A DNA stretch of 64,000 nt, taken from Gambelia wislizenii (Eukaryota > Chordata > Lepidosauria > Squamata > Crotaphytidae). A program made the position numbers and the translations under genes. The notes beneath the pieces were generated by a model that did not search any database, had not been told where the DNA came from, and saw nothing but the letters and a program-made list of their open reading frames with translations. The stretch covers positions 289,038,265 through 289,102,264 of the forward strand of contig JAUMIR010000003.1 of NCBI GenBank assembly GCA_030847615.1, given 5' to 3'. Each line of letters begins with the position of its first letter. Within the stretch, counting starts at the first letter, position 1. Below are positions 31,557 to 42,934 of the stretch, piece after piece.

Positions 31557-32260
31557 CTCTCTCTGGCTTTTCTTCACAAACGAAGATTCAGGAAGGACTC
31601 ATCCTGCCTTTTCTGCAAGCGCACTGATGACTAAAAAGGCCAATCTGAGATAGACAAGTCAGGTTGCAGAAAGCACAGCAGAAGGTTTCCTCGGGTGATG
31701 TTACTGGATTGTGATTCTTTCTGTGTTGCCGTTTCTTTTCAAGACTTGTTCGGTGTGACTTCTCAAATAAGGCTGCAGCATTGTGGATAGTGTGTCTCCA
31801 TACCTCCCGATGTGAGGCCAGGGTGGACCATTGTTGGTGATCAATTTGGCCAACCCTGAGATGTTGTTTCAGGGAGTCCTTGTATCACTTTTTTGGAGCA
31901 CCCCTCTTACTCTGACCCGTGGCGAGTTCACCATAGAGTACTATTTTGGGGAGGCGATGGTCCTCCATCCTAGACACATGCCCTGCCCAGCGCAGCTGTG
32001 TTCTCAGTATCATGGCCTCAATGCTGGTGATCCCTGCTTGCTCAAGGACAGCAACATTCGTCACATAGTCAGTCCAGTGTATATTTAGGATTGTGCATAA
32101 ACAGTGCTGGTGGAAGCGTTCGAGGAGTCGTAAGTGTTGGCGATAGGTGACCCATGTTTCAGATCCATAAAGGATAATAGACAGTACAATGGCTCTATAC
32201 ACACTGATTTTTGTGTTTCGCCTCAGGTGTTTATTACTCCAGACCAGGTAGCTGGGGATG
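31557..32260 (-). mobile_element. Non-LTR retrotransposon 3' end (copy 2)
   Basis: About 90% similar by eye to 9060-9732. The frame 32202-31885 begins 'YRAIVLSIILYGSETW' and continues 'RWAGHVSRMEDHRLPK'; a stop after 'KRGAPKK' ends it early, whereas copy 1 stays open. Upstream, 'NKHLRRNTKISV' (to 32255) gives the natural lead-in to this block. The 3' end at 31557 is the same as in copy 1 ('ctctctctggcttttctt'), which fixes the family terminus. Confidence 0.8.
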
Positions 32261-32910
32261 AGCTTTTGTTAGGCCACCTTTTCTAGGCCCCTCTCCATAT
32301 GGAGCAAGCAGTGCTCTCCTTAAAAAAGGCTGCTTGGTCATTCAGGATGCTGCTGAACAAGACTGTCATCTCCCCGGTCAGCCTCGAGCGACCAAAGTCC
32401 TGAACCGCCTGCATGCAGGTTTGGGTCTGCGGCTTCCAGTGCATCTTTACACCTGCCGGTTTCATCCCTCGCCTATTGCTACAGGGCTTTTTTTTTTTTT
32501 TTGAATTGGATTTGTCCCTCGAGCCTGTGCAATGGATTTTTCTGGTGGAGCACAGCGTGCACAGAACTGGCCTCACACTTTAAACCAGAGGTTCATCTGC
32601 CGTGGCCTTGCAAGCATGGACATAGCAGCGAGGTCCTCGGGCCGTAGATTTGATTAGAGTTTCCTTCTCTTAGATGGTTGACCTTACAGGGTTGAACGAG
32701 CACCATCTGCCCAGGTTTGGGATTAGAGTTTTCCTTCTCCTAGGACGGTTGCCATAAGGCTAGAGAGCCCATCCTGCCCTTTGATGCTCTTTGTCAGAGC
32801 CTTTGGTTTTGACCTGTCTGGCATGGGAGACCCTACCAGTGGCTATTATGCCACCACCAGCATAGCTCAAAACATCATTAGGGTATGCTAGCTTCTCTCC
32901 CACGACAAGG
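32261..32910 (-). mobile_element. 5' region of the same LINE, joined by internal deletion
   Basis: In minus-strand order this begins near 32890 with 'taccctaatgatgttttgagctatgctgg' and includes a frame at 32576-32283 with no recognisable domain and an A-run at 32488-32501. It joins directly to the post-RT fragment near 32260, so the whole endonuclease and RT catalytic region is missing. Its first ~90 bases match the inverted piece at 9733-9860. It is either an internally deleted LINE copy or a non-autonomous derivative. Confidence 0.6.
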
Positions 32911-34852
32911 GGGCATCAATGGAGAGGTCTGTTAAAACAATACCTAATTAAATCTCTTTGAGAAGGCTTGTATATGATGAATTGTTTATAACTCTGAAAT
33001 GTTGGATGCCTTTTCCGCTATCTTGGCTTTCATGGTAACTGAAGAATGGAAGGAAAATCTTAATCAGGTCAGACCTTTTTTAAAACCAAAAGTTGCAAAT
33101 AATATCCTGGAAGAAATTTTCTCTGGCCCCACTGTGAATTCTCATTTTTAAAAAACCTTGTAGATTGTTAATGCTTAGAGCATAACTTGAACATATGTCT
33201 CTAAAATTGTAAAAGCCTTGCTTTCTGGAAGTAGCAGTTGCTATGAATGCCTTAAAGAGCTTATCTTATTTTTTTGAAAAAGAGGATTTAGCAAGTGTCT
33301 TGAGGGATTTATTAAATTCCTATTTTTTCAGGAAATAATTCCACATAATCAAGCAGAGAATATCTGATTTATTATCAGGTGCCAATAAATTAGCCACTGA
33401 AAACCCTGCAGATGTGCCATATCAAAAGTCAAGTGGAAATATCTATGAAATCAAATGGAAAACATAAAAAAAATCAAGAGACCTTGCAATGGCTCTTCTA
33501 TAGGTCAGCAACACTGGCTCCAATAATACTGCATTTCAATGAGATGCTAGGTGCTCATAAAACATTAACTGTGAGAGTTCCCGCATGGCCTGATATCAGG
33601 TCTAAGGTATTCTTAACTGTTGTGCTATCCCCTATGTGTGAATCATTTGTATGCTACTGTCTTCTTCCCTTCCTTCTGTTCCATACCATAAATCAATGAT
33701 TTAGGAACACTGTATGCATAAAATAAGGTTTGGAACACAAGATAACAACCATTGAAATGTGACATTTAAATGTAAAGCTGCATAGAACACTGAATGCTTA
33801 CATGTGTGTAGCATCATTTAAAACAGGCCTCACTGGTTATATTTGGGTTACATTAATATTACCTTTTTTTCCTGAAAAAATGATGCCCATGTGAATCTAA
33901 GAAACTCACCCATCTTTTGCAACCTGTGTGAACTAGCATTTGTTTTCCATGTCAGTTCCTCACCATTCATTACCAGTGAAAGTAGGTGGCATACATCATT
34001 CAAAACATGGAAAAGTTCCTTTTTCTGGACACCTTCCATAATCTCCAGCTAGCCTGGTGGTCACATTGATTGGGAAATTCTGAGGCTTGTAGTATCACAG
34101 AATGCACAAAGGGTCTGTATCACACAACTTAAGCCCTGTATCTTTGCTTCCTGACCTTCTGCTTCTAATCACTATTGTTGAAATGAGAAATGAACAAAAG
34201 ACCTTGCCATATGGATGAACCCTAATATCTTGTTTTGCAACAGATTTTGCATTAACTTTTCCTAATGACATAGCACAATAAAGGCATCCAGCTCACCCTT
34301 AATGGTGATTGCATTCTGCATACTGTTCTGCTTGCTGATGGATGCACAATGGAGTGTGTATGAAGGAGTTAAATACTTTGAAGTCTTCATATTTTTCTCA
34401 CCTCATCACATGAATACCTACACATACACTTGTACTGTGTGCAATGAAAGAAGATAACACAGAACCATATCCTTGCAATGTACACAGGAGGGTGGTACAC
34501 ATAACAGCATGAGGCTTTCACTCCTTCAGAATGAATACTATGTGTGTTTGGTATTCAAGCAGCAGCTAACTGTTTAGAGCCATTCTAGGTTAGTTCATTC
34601 CTTTTTCTGCTACACTTTCATCGAACAGCAGTGAAGCTATTTGGTGGTCACAGAACCTTTCTGTAAAATGCCCCTCCCCCGTCCTTGACTGATATGGACA
34701 TGAGCACAGTGTTATAAAACTGATTCATTTGCTTTTTGAAAGGCCAGACCTTGTCAGCATGAACATTAGCTTCATGCAAGGTATGAGTCTTCTAAAAGAT
34801 TAGTAAAGATGCCTGGTAGCAATAAGTATAGAATATGATCAACTCAAAATAA
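32911..34852. other. No feature recognised
   Basis: AT-rich. The largest frame (33412-33699, 95 codons, plus) lacks similarity to anything I know and has no splice or start context that would support a gene. Confidence 0.4.
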
Positions 34853-35423
34853 GGACTTTATCAGACACATCCCTTTTAAACGTTCTGTTGCTGGCATAAC
34901 AAAGAAAAGCATTTTTATGCCGGCAAGAGAACGTTCTCCCCACACTTACCTTCTAATCCGAGCAAAGGCTCCCGGCAATAAAGAGAAAGTGAACAGAGCC
35001 CCATTCACTTCCTCACTCGAAATGTCAAGTGATTTCATAATGCGGAAAATTTAAAAATAAAAAACAAAATAAGCATCAAAAAATGAAGCAAAGCACATAC
35101 ACACACTTAAAAAGTCCCAGGTAACCTAGGGATGGGCATAAAAATAGTGAAACCTACCTGGATGTCCCAATCTGACCTGGATGCATTCATGCTGGAGAGG
35201 GCATTGTCAGGGTAAGCATGAGATTTAAAGGGACAGAGGTATCGCATGCCGACAATGCCGGCAAAAAAGCAATAGAGAGATCTATTGATGGCTTAAGCCA
35301 TCAATTACAAACTCCATTTTTTGGCCAGGACATAACTGTGAAAGGGTGATGTTTGATCTGTGCACCCTTTCATGGTTTTTTGGCATCATGATGATGCCGT
35401 ATTTCCCCTGTCTGATAAAGTCC
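34853..35423 (+). mobile_element. PIF/Harbinger-like MITE with TAA duplication (copy C)
   Basis: 571 bp with exact inverted termini GGACTTTATCAGAC and GTCTGATAAAGTCC. The 3-bp target TAA is present on both sides (34850-34852 and 35424-35426). A TWA duplication and G-rich termini are the signature of PIF/Harbinger. The interior has 'ccattcacttcct', 'gatgtcccaatctgacctgg' and 'tctattgatggctta', shared with the other copies, so the family spans at least two terminal variants (GGACTTTATC and GGAGATTATC). Confidence 0.85.
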
Positions 35424-35651
35424 TAAGTTTGTTTATATAATACAGGCACACAGCATGACTTTTGGTTGCTTCCTAGCCTATTTAGAATTATGGTAAATGG
35501 AGGTAGAGAGGCTAAAATGGAAAAGTTTCTGTTTCAGGGAAAGAGAAATTTGGTCAAAGCAAACAATGGGGGCTGATGGGTCTCAGTACCACCCCTTTTC
35601 ATTTATATACATTCTATATATTTCATCATGCGGGAAATTTAAAAATAAAAA

Positions 35652-35768
35652 GCAAATCTGTCATCTGTCGGGGATGCTTTGATCAAGATTTCCTGTGTGG
35701 CAGGGGGTTGGAATGGATGGCCCTCGTGGTCTCTTCCAACTCTACAATTCTATGATTTTATGATTCTA
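35652..35768 (+). mobile_element. CR1 LINE 3' tip
   Basis: 'ctgtcggggatgctttgatcaagatttcctgtgtggcag', 'ggttggaatggatggccctcgtggtctcttccaactct' and octamers 'attctatgattttatgattctat'. A strongly 5'-truncated copy of the CR1 family at 45199, with a slightly expanded tail. Confidence 0.9.
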
Positions 35769-35776
35769 TAAATACA

Positions 35777-35997
35777 TTGTTGTTGTCTTGTGCCTTCAAG
35801 TCAGCTATGACTTTTGGTGACCCTAACCTAGAGTTTTCTTGGCAAGATTTATTCAGAGAGTTGCTGTTGCCTTCCTCCAAGGTGTAGTGTGGCTTGGCTA
35901 AGGTTACCCAATGGGTTTCCATGGCTAAGTGGGGACTTGAACCCTGATCTCCAGGACTACTAGTCCAATACTCAAACTACCACACCACATTTGCTCC
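35777..35997 (-). mobile_element. tRNA-derived SINE, antisense
   Basis: A (TTG)n-type tail start, then 'tgccttcaagtcagctatgacttttggtgaccctaacctagagttttcttggcaag', 'ttacccaatgggtttccatgg', 'gggacttgaaccctgatctcc' and 'tagtccaatactcaaactaccacaccac', which is a nearly full-length antisense copy. It is inserted immediately next to the CR1 tip. Confidence 0.9.
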
Positions 35998-36625
35998 TTA
36001 TATTCAAGTACTGGAAAATAAGGTACATAAAATAAGTTCACAGAAACATCTTGAAGAACACATCTCGAAGAAGTACAGCCTATCCTTCATTGCAGTCTCA
36101 TAGCAATAGACTTATGCCTCTGGATCTCAGTAAATTCTATCCTCTTAAGTCCTGGTCTCTACTTTGGGAAGGGAGAGAATGAAGGATAGTTGCTCTTATC
36201 AGACTACTGTTGACTAGCCACATTACTTTGAATAAGAGAAATCTTGATAATGGTATGATAATTTTGGGACAGGAGGCCTGGCCAGGAATATTTTAAAGCC
36301 CATAAATATTGGTATCATTATCCAAAAATCTTTCAGGTCGGTCCTGCCTTCTCTTATAAGTGATATTTTATTAATTTAAAATCCTGTTTTAGTAATAAAG
36401 AAATACACAGACATGCACACATGTATCTCTGATAACTATTTGTATATTTATAATGAAATCTATCATTTTGTCCTGGCACTAGATTTGACAAGATCCAGGA
36501 TTGTTTGATCTTTTTTTTTTTATCTGATCTTTTTTATTTTGCCTCTTTAAGCACATTTTGAAATTAGTATCAAAAACTGGATGCTGGTTTATTTTACAGC
36601 ATTAAACACATACACATTTGCAGGT

Positions 36626-36672
36626 GTGTGTGTGTGTGTGTACATGTGTGCACACACACAGACACACACACA
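36626..36672 (+). repeat. (GT)n/(CA)n microsatellite
   Basis: A GT run, 'acatgtgtg', then a CA run, forming an imperfect self-complementary microsatellite. The cysteine/histidine-rich minus-strand frame over it is an artefact of the repeat. Confidence 0.9.
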
Positions 36673-36679
36673 AAGAGGG

Positions 36680-37925
36680 AGAGGTCCCACACGTTGAGAA
36701 AGAGGTCCCACAGAAAGAGAAAGATGTACTAGTTCCTACTGGCTGAGGAGATATAACTTTCTTTGCTATAGAACGTCTATCACATCCATTAATCACTGAG
36801 AACTTTTCTATCAATGGTTTTATTTCCTTTTAATCATCCCTTATTCTGTTTTGGTGCTGTGGGTGTTGTAAGCACATACACTGCAAGAGCTTATAGACAG
36901 ATAGATCCAAATCAGATGTGGGGAAAATAAATAAATAATGGAACAGAGGCTAATTACTTGAATGAAATGTTCCTTGAAAAAAAGTGGAAGGATGCAATTA
37001 ATGCACAGTAAAACAAAGTAAAAAAACCCCTTACAATGAAAAAAAAAGTAAAATATAAAAGAACTTAGAAGATATGGTACTGAATATGGGGGCATGTTTC
37101 AGAATATCTTTCATTTTTTTCACCTTAACTTACAATTGTGCTCCCTAGTTACTTCTGGAAGTTATTTTGACATCTGCCATTAAGGCCCCAGTAAACAAAA
37201 CCAATTATTTCTACTGTTGAGCTTGTAGGAAGAAAGGAAGCTCTTCATGGCTTGCCAGCCTTCTGCTGTAACCTTCTGATCACAATTACTGCATCATGAA
37301 TGGGGTTTGATTTTCCATGTGTTTTATATACTGGAAGCGTCAATGAGAAGGGCAAGGAGATGGGCTGTTAAGCACTGTCATTTTGCTATTTGTATGTCAT
37401 AATAAATTTGACTTTAGACATATTTCTCTCTGATGATGTTGCCCTCCAAAGCATTTAAAGAGCACATCTACAGATAAAATATAGCAGAAGAAAAGGAACA
37501 GTATCCCAGTAATAACTTCTGGATTTACTGTCTATCAAATACAAAGAGATAATGGACTTTACTGCTAATGTAGGCCCTGGCCTTAATTTGTTTTTTAGCT
37601 TTTTACAGATGTCAGAAAATGTATTTGAAAAATAAATAAATAAAAGTAGGAAACTCCGGGTGGGAGTTCAAACATCACATTTTCCCTGGCTGCTGACATC
37701 TTCAAGGCATTCTTTTTCTTTTACACTCACACTTTTGTATGTATTATATAGCTCAGTGCATAATAGAGAGCAAGGGTAGTGGGCTTCAGACACTGGGGTG
37801 AAATCTAGTCTTCCTAAGGGCCCAATCAGGCCCCTTGCCCTTTCTATCATTGGAAAGTTTCCCAGCTTTTATATGTCCCCGCACCCCATTCCAAATGTAT
37901 CTCCTAAGCTTAAATACATTGAAGG
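36680..37925. other. No feature recognised
   Basis: AT-rich DNA with poly-A runs near 37040; no named repeat or gene. Confidence 0.4.
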
Positions 37926-38120
37926 CACTGGGTCCTGTCTGATCTTGGAAGCTAAGCAGGGTTAAGCTAGTTAGTACTTGGACTGGCATCTCCCAGGTGC
38001 TGTAGGCCATATTCCAGAGGAAGGAAATGGAAAATTATTTTGGAATTCTCCTTGCTTAAGAAAACCCTATGAAATTCATGGGGTCAGCATAACTTTAAGG
38101 CACATATACAAAACAACAAA
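37926..38120 (+). mobile_element. 5S rRNA-derived SINE, sense
   Basis: The head at 37931-38007 follows the 5S rRNA sequence closely: 'gtctgatcttggaagctaagcagggtt' (box A region), 'gttagtacttgga' and 'aggtgctgtaggc' (5S 3' region). The first about 30 bases of 5S are missing or unrecognisable. The tail has 'aaaaccctatgaaattcatggggtcagcataact' and ends with 'ggcacatatacaaaacaac'. It is the sense counterpart of 1777-1968 and better preserved. Confidence 0.85.
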
Positions 38121-38627
38121 AGTCTTGGTTACTGGTAGTGAGAGCTCTAAACCAAGGTAGGGCACTAAAATTGTCAAATCAATGTTAGCCTTTGTGGTAA
38201 ATATAGCACCTAGACTAGCCTTAAGTTAGAACAAGGTTTAAAGTTGATATCAATGATTTTTTTTAGGTTCATGATATTTAGTTTTATTGATCTGATCAAA
38301 GCAGCAATTTTCATTTGAATGCTGTGCCAGAAGCAGTAATTTCACCCAGATCGAAGCAGGGATATGTGTTCTTACCAACATACAAGTTCTCACCTGATGA
38401 AATAATTTCACTACATTTTTTTCCTACTCAGCCTGATGTAACACTCTGAGTCAGCCTTAAACTATTTCACACTGTTGTTGTTGGGATAAAAATATAGTGG
38501 TTGGATGGAGGGAATAATGTACTCCAGGAGATAAATGGAATGAAATCAGTTAGGAAAGACACAGATGAGAAAAAAAGATCATCATAAAGAAATACATGCA
38601 TTCAAAGGTCTTTTAGAATGTCTCAGA

Positions 38628-38830
38628 CTACAACCCTGGTGCTGCAGTGGTTTAAATACCAGTACTGCAAACCACAATGTTGCAAGTTCTATCCCAAGGG
38701 CTCCAAGGTTCACTCAGCCTTCCATCCTTTTGTAGGTTGGTAAAATGAGTACCCGGCTTGTGGGGGCAATTAGCAAACACACATTGGAAACCACTTAATG
38801 TGGTTTAGATGTGTAAAGTACTATTGCTTA
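38628..38830 (+). mobile_element. Second type of tRNA-derived SINE
   Basis: The head 'tggtgctgcagtggtttaaatacc' (box A-like) and 'gttgcaagttctatccc' (box B-like) are tRNA-derived. The body 'ggctccaaggttcactcagccttccatcctt', 'ggtaaaatgagtacccggcttgtgggggcaa' and 'gtaaagtactattg' define a different SINE family from the one at 24289; similar SINEs are common in squamates. One diverged copy only. Confidence 0.7.
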
Positions 38831-39199
38831 GTGGCTGAAGAGTAAAATCATTTGTGATTTTACCATAATCACAAATGAGAATGTGAAGCAATGAATGATG
38901 TCTTAACTCTAATTTACAATATTGTAACTGAATAATAGGTTGCCAGCCTATGTTTTGCAGTTTCCTTACTTTCACTTATTTTGGCTACTTGAGTGACTTT
39001 TACCTCAAGCAACTCAGCTTGTTTAGATTTAGAGATTTTGGGAATAGGGCCCAGAACCTTGGACAGCTCCTTTAAAGTTTAGATTAAAACCCAGCAGAGA
39101 TAAGCTGCCACCGTGTGACAGGATATACCAAGGTATATTAGCAAACCAAAGACCCAAATTATTCGCATAAAGAACAAAACATAATCATATTCTTAATTC
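38831..39199. other. No feature recognised
   Basis: AT-rich; nothing named. Confidence 0.4.
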
Positions 39200-39960
39200 A
39201 TTTGTTTAATTTATATCCACCTTTCTCCCAATGTGGGATCCAAAGCAACTTACAATTTGAGTTAAAACAAAATACAGTTAAAACAATTGATAGTACAAGG
39301 GTTAAGAGAAAACCTAATAATGTTAAAAACATTAATTTTAAACAGGTTTTTTTTGTAAAGGCAGTTAAAATATAGCACTAATGATAAAAGTACAAATGCA
39401 GCATATCCCAATTAAAAGACCTTCTGTACCAGCCAGTTAAAATTCAAAAGTCTGGGTAAACAGAAAGGTCTTCGCTGCTTGCAGAATGAAAGCAGGGAGG
39501 GGTCCAACCTTGCTTCACATATGAGGGAATTTCATAGTCTGGGAGCAGCCACTGAGAAGATTCTTTCCTGTGTCCTCACCCAACATGCCTGTGATAGTGG
39601 TGGGACTGAGAAAAAAATTATCCCATGAGAATCTTTTTGGGCAGGCTCAGATGGGGAGATATGGCCTTTTGGATAGTCTCAATGTACACCTTACAGGACC
39701 CTATAGGTCATCACCAGCACTTTGAATTGTGCCTGGAAACAAACTAATAGACAGTGAGGCTATTTTCACAAGGAATCTTATGTTCTCTGCAACCAGTCCC
39801 AGTCAGAAGCCTAGCCACAACATTCTGGACCTGATAAAGTTTCTGAGCCATTTCCAAAGGCAGTCCCACATGGAGTGTGTTACAGTAATCAAAATAGAGG
39901 TGGGGCTTCACAGTATGTCTATGCCATTAAACATCCTTTGTGATGCAATTTCAACGACAC
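39200..39960 (-). mobile_element. L2-like LINE relic, antisense (copy 3)
   Basis: Begins with the antisense 3' end 'tttatatccacctttctcccaatgtgggatccaaagcaacttac', followed by A-rich 3' UTR, then antisense ORF2 C-terminus: 'ctttgaattgtgcctggaaacaaact' (39720), 'acaacattctggacctgataaagtttctgagcc' (39818) and 'cagtcccacatggagtgtgttacagtaatc' (39862), equivalent to 'LDYCN.L..GLPL...RK' read on the minus strand. No open coding frame. Confidence 0.7.
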
Positions 39961-41284
39961 TTGTAACTCCTAACTCAAACTTGCACTGAGTAGTCATATG
40001 ATTATGGATTTCAGTTGTGTCTGAGATGTGAGATCTATGGCTTTTGTTTCAGAGTCACCTTAAAATATGTATATGTGCCTTAGTGTAAGGAAGATGGAAC
40101 ATAGGATTATGTATCACTGAGAAGCAGGGCTGACAAAACTGGGGAGGGGGAGGAAGCCAGTAAAAATTACTAGGGACCAGCAGTCCTGGAGAGGCTCCAG
40201 GACCCCACAATATAGCATGTGTTATTATCTTCTTTGGTAGCATTATTTTATTGTTTTTGACTTCCATAGTAAAATCAATGTATTTCAAAACAAAACAAAA
40301 CAAAACAAAAAACACCACCCAATAATAATGTATAACATTTGAAATCTTCTGTGACAATATTAATCTAGTCCCCCAGAGGCTCAAAACTGCTGCTGTGTGA
40401 GCCATGAAGGGAACTGAGCTCCTCAGGAGTTGTTCCTGCACCCGCAACCTGACTGTGGGAGCAAAGGAAGAAAGTCCTCTCACCCTCTACTATACCAAAT
40501 GGCTTTCTCATTACCCCCCACCTCATCTGTCCACCTCCTTTTCTTGCCACTGGAAATGCTGCAGGTGTGCCCTGTAAAAGATCCCCTGGGCTGAAAGTCT
40601 CCTCTCTTCACAGCTGTCAGGGAGGGAGGGGAGTGGCAGAAGAGCCCCTTTGTCCTATCACTCCCCTTCATGTACAGCTGGCAACTCTTCCCACACAGTC
40701 CAAAGCCACTCCTTTGGCCATGATCACCCACTGGCGATCCCTTCCTGTCATGCAAGTCTGTTGTTGGTGAACAACTGGAAACCTGTCTGGAAAAAAAAAT
40801 CATTGGGACCTGATTCCACTTACAGTGGCCTTGCTGTGAAATACTGATCTAGCAGCCAGCATGTGTGACATGCTTTTAGTTTCTGCAACAGAAAGTTCTG
40901 AGTTGCTTATGATCAGAGACTTGATTGTAAACTGCTCACCACTCTTCTACCCTAATTTTTGATCACTTATGCCATGCCACATGTAGCAGAGCTCTTGCTT
41001 TTCATACCCAGGAGCCAATTTGCATTTCACACAGAATGAGGTGTTGTGACGGATGTCTTGGAATTCTGGATATTTCAGACTGCATGTAGAGGCTGCATTC
41101 TTGACAAGCTCTCTTCCACACCTCCTTTCGATGTTGTAAACTAACATATCACAAAGAAACATTTAGTAACCTTCCCCTTTATGCCATGGATGGAGCTTGC
41201 ATAGGAGAATTGTATCAGCATTTCACTTTCAGCCCTCAAAGATTTAGCCCCAGAATCCTAGTAATTCACTTTGTATAATGTTTT
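39961..41284. other. Unassigned; includes (CAAAA)n and a GC-richer block
   Basis: A (CAAAA)n run lies at about 40287-40312. From 40380 to 40830 the sequence is clearly richer in G+C than its flanks and holds overlapping frames of 60-110 codons on both strands, none with a known domain. It could be the 5' region of a LINE, but I cannot support that. Confidence 0.35.
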
Positions 41285-41740
41285 ATTTTCATTTATTAAA
41301 TATTTATATCCCACTCTCTACTAAGGCATTTCAGAAGGAACATGTGTGCAGCATAAAATGTTAAGCAATATGGAACCATATTACAATGTAAAACAAGGTA
41401 AAGTGATCTGCAGTTTTTCAAAACAATTTAAAACTATGTGCATTGAGATGAAACTTCACAACCTAGTCAAGCTGTGACCTCCCAGATTTTGAGAGAGAGA
41501 CAAATTTTAACATAGTTCTGAAATGAGGATAGCATCAGCAGCAACCAGATGCTCAAGGTGAAGACATTCTACATCTGGGGTGCCACAGCTGATAAGGTCC
41601 TCTTCCATGTCTCCACATAGTGTATTGCTGCACTGGTTTGATGCAGCAGAGGAACTGTTTGGCAGATTTCAGCGCTCAGGGAGAGGGTATGCAGAAGAGG
41701 GACTACGTAAAGCAATTTACAGTTTAGCTCTGAATTTCAC
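41285..41740 (-). mobile_element. L2-like LINE relic, antisense (copy 4)
   Basis: 'tttattaaatatttatatcccactct' starts an antisense L2-type 3' end; 'gacattctacatctggggtgccacagctgataaggtcc' near 41562 is the antisense of the ORF2 C-terminal block seen also at 7173. Decayed, no coding frame. Confidence 0.55.
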
Positions 41741-42931
41741 ACACTATAAAGTCCCACTAAAATCACATGTATATAAGTAATTCAGCATTGGGATTATTCT
41801 CTGGTCTGAGAGAATTGAAGAAAGAATATGCCATTTGACATCTGGGATAGAAGTTATCTATTGTTAATTAACATAAGAAAGTAGCCTTAGAATAATGCTG
41901 AGTGGTTTCACTGAAAATCTTTGATAACATTTCTTGAACTCTGATATTTTCATGCTGATCAAGATAATTCACCAATTCAGATCAAATTGCCCAGTGTGTG
42001 CTTTATTTATGCCCCTGCACAACTCTTAAGTGAGGTGCTGAAGTCTAATGCTTACCATAAACCAAGCTAAAATGTCAAATCTATTCCAGCTGCCAGGAGC
42101 AGATTCCTGCTGCTTGATGACAGATTATACGACACTCTCTAGACTTCTACAAAAGTAAAAGCATTTTTCCCCACTATCCAAATGCACCTGGCTATTACCA
42201 TAAAATGATGTGTTCAGAGTGTGAAACCAAGAGAAACTTTGATTTGGCACAGCAGTAGCGTTTTTGATACACAAAGGAACTCTCCTACTCAAATATTACA
42301 AATGTTACAGTCACTTAAACAAACCAACACAGATTGGTTTAACTTTTGCAGTTATTGTTCAGCTGTTGGTTTGGTTGTGGCCAGGCTACTCTGGTAAAAC
42401 AAAAGCTACAAGAGAACCAGATTTTCTGTTTATGAGACAGATGGCTCTAGAAATTTCTATTTGAAATAAGATGGTAAACGTACAGGATGAGGAATGTGAC
42501 TTTATTGCATTAATGTTGCTTCTTGTGCACCACTTTCTTGGTTCTTTTTCTCTTCCTCCATCTTAGTCAGCCTCAAAAGTTGCTGCAATTTTTAATTTTT
42601 TTTGCAGTGGAGGGGATACAATGTAGGGTGGGGGTGGCCCTCCAAGATCTCTTGGGAAGCTAATGTGGCCCTATAGCCTCCCACAATTGCCCACCCCGGC
42701 TTAAGTGATGGAGTTTTTAAAAATCACCTTTTGATTTGCAGATAAGGCCTCCTTTCAGTGGCCTCTCACCTATTGCACTGTGTGCAGTGTTGGATAGGCA
42801 CGATAGTATAGGAGGGCATATCTATACTCAAAGTAAGATGCTCCTAAATTTCCTGGCTTCATTTCTGTAGGCTCTGTTTCTGCAGGCACCTTTCCACCAG
42901 CTACAGGCTCAGTTGCCTCACCCTCACCCTC
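41741..42931. other. No feature recognised; possible hAT-MITE scrap near 42620
   Basis: Mostly AT-rich. 'gggggtggccctccaagatctcttgggaag' to 'cctcccacaattgcccacccc' (42628-42697) resembles worn palindromic hAT MITE sequence, but it is too short to call. Confidence 0.35.
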
Positions 42932-42934
42932 TGA

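Noticed and set aside
36602..36814. Cys/Val/His-rich frame resembling a small cysteine-rich protein
   Set aside because: It is a translation of a (GT)n/(CA)n microsatellite.
37926..38007. A functional 5S rRNA gene
   Set aside because: The first part of 5S is missing, the sequence is mutated, no T-run terminator follows, and a SINE tail is attached.
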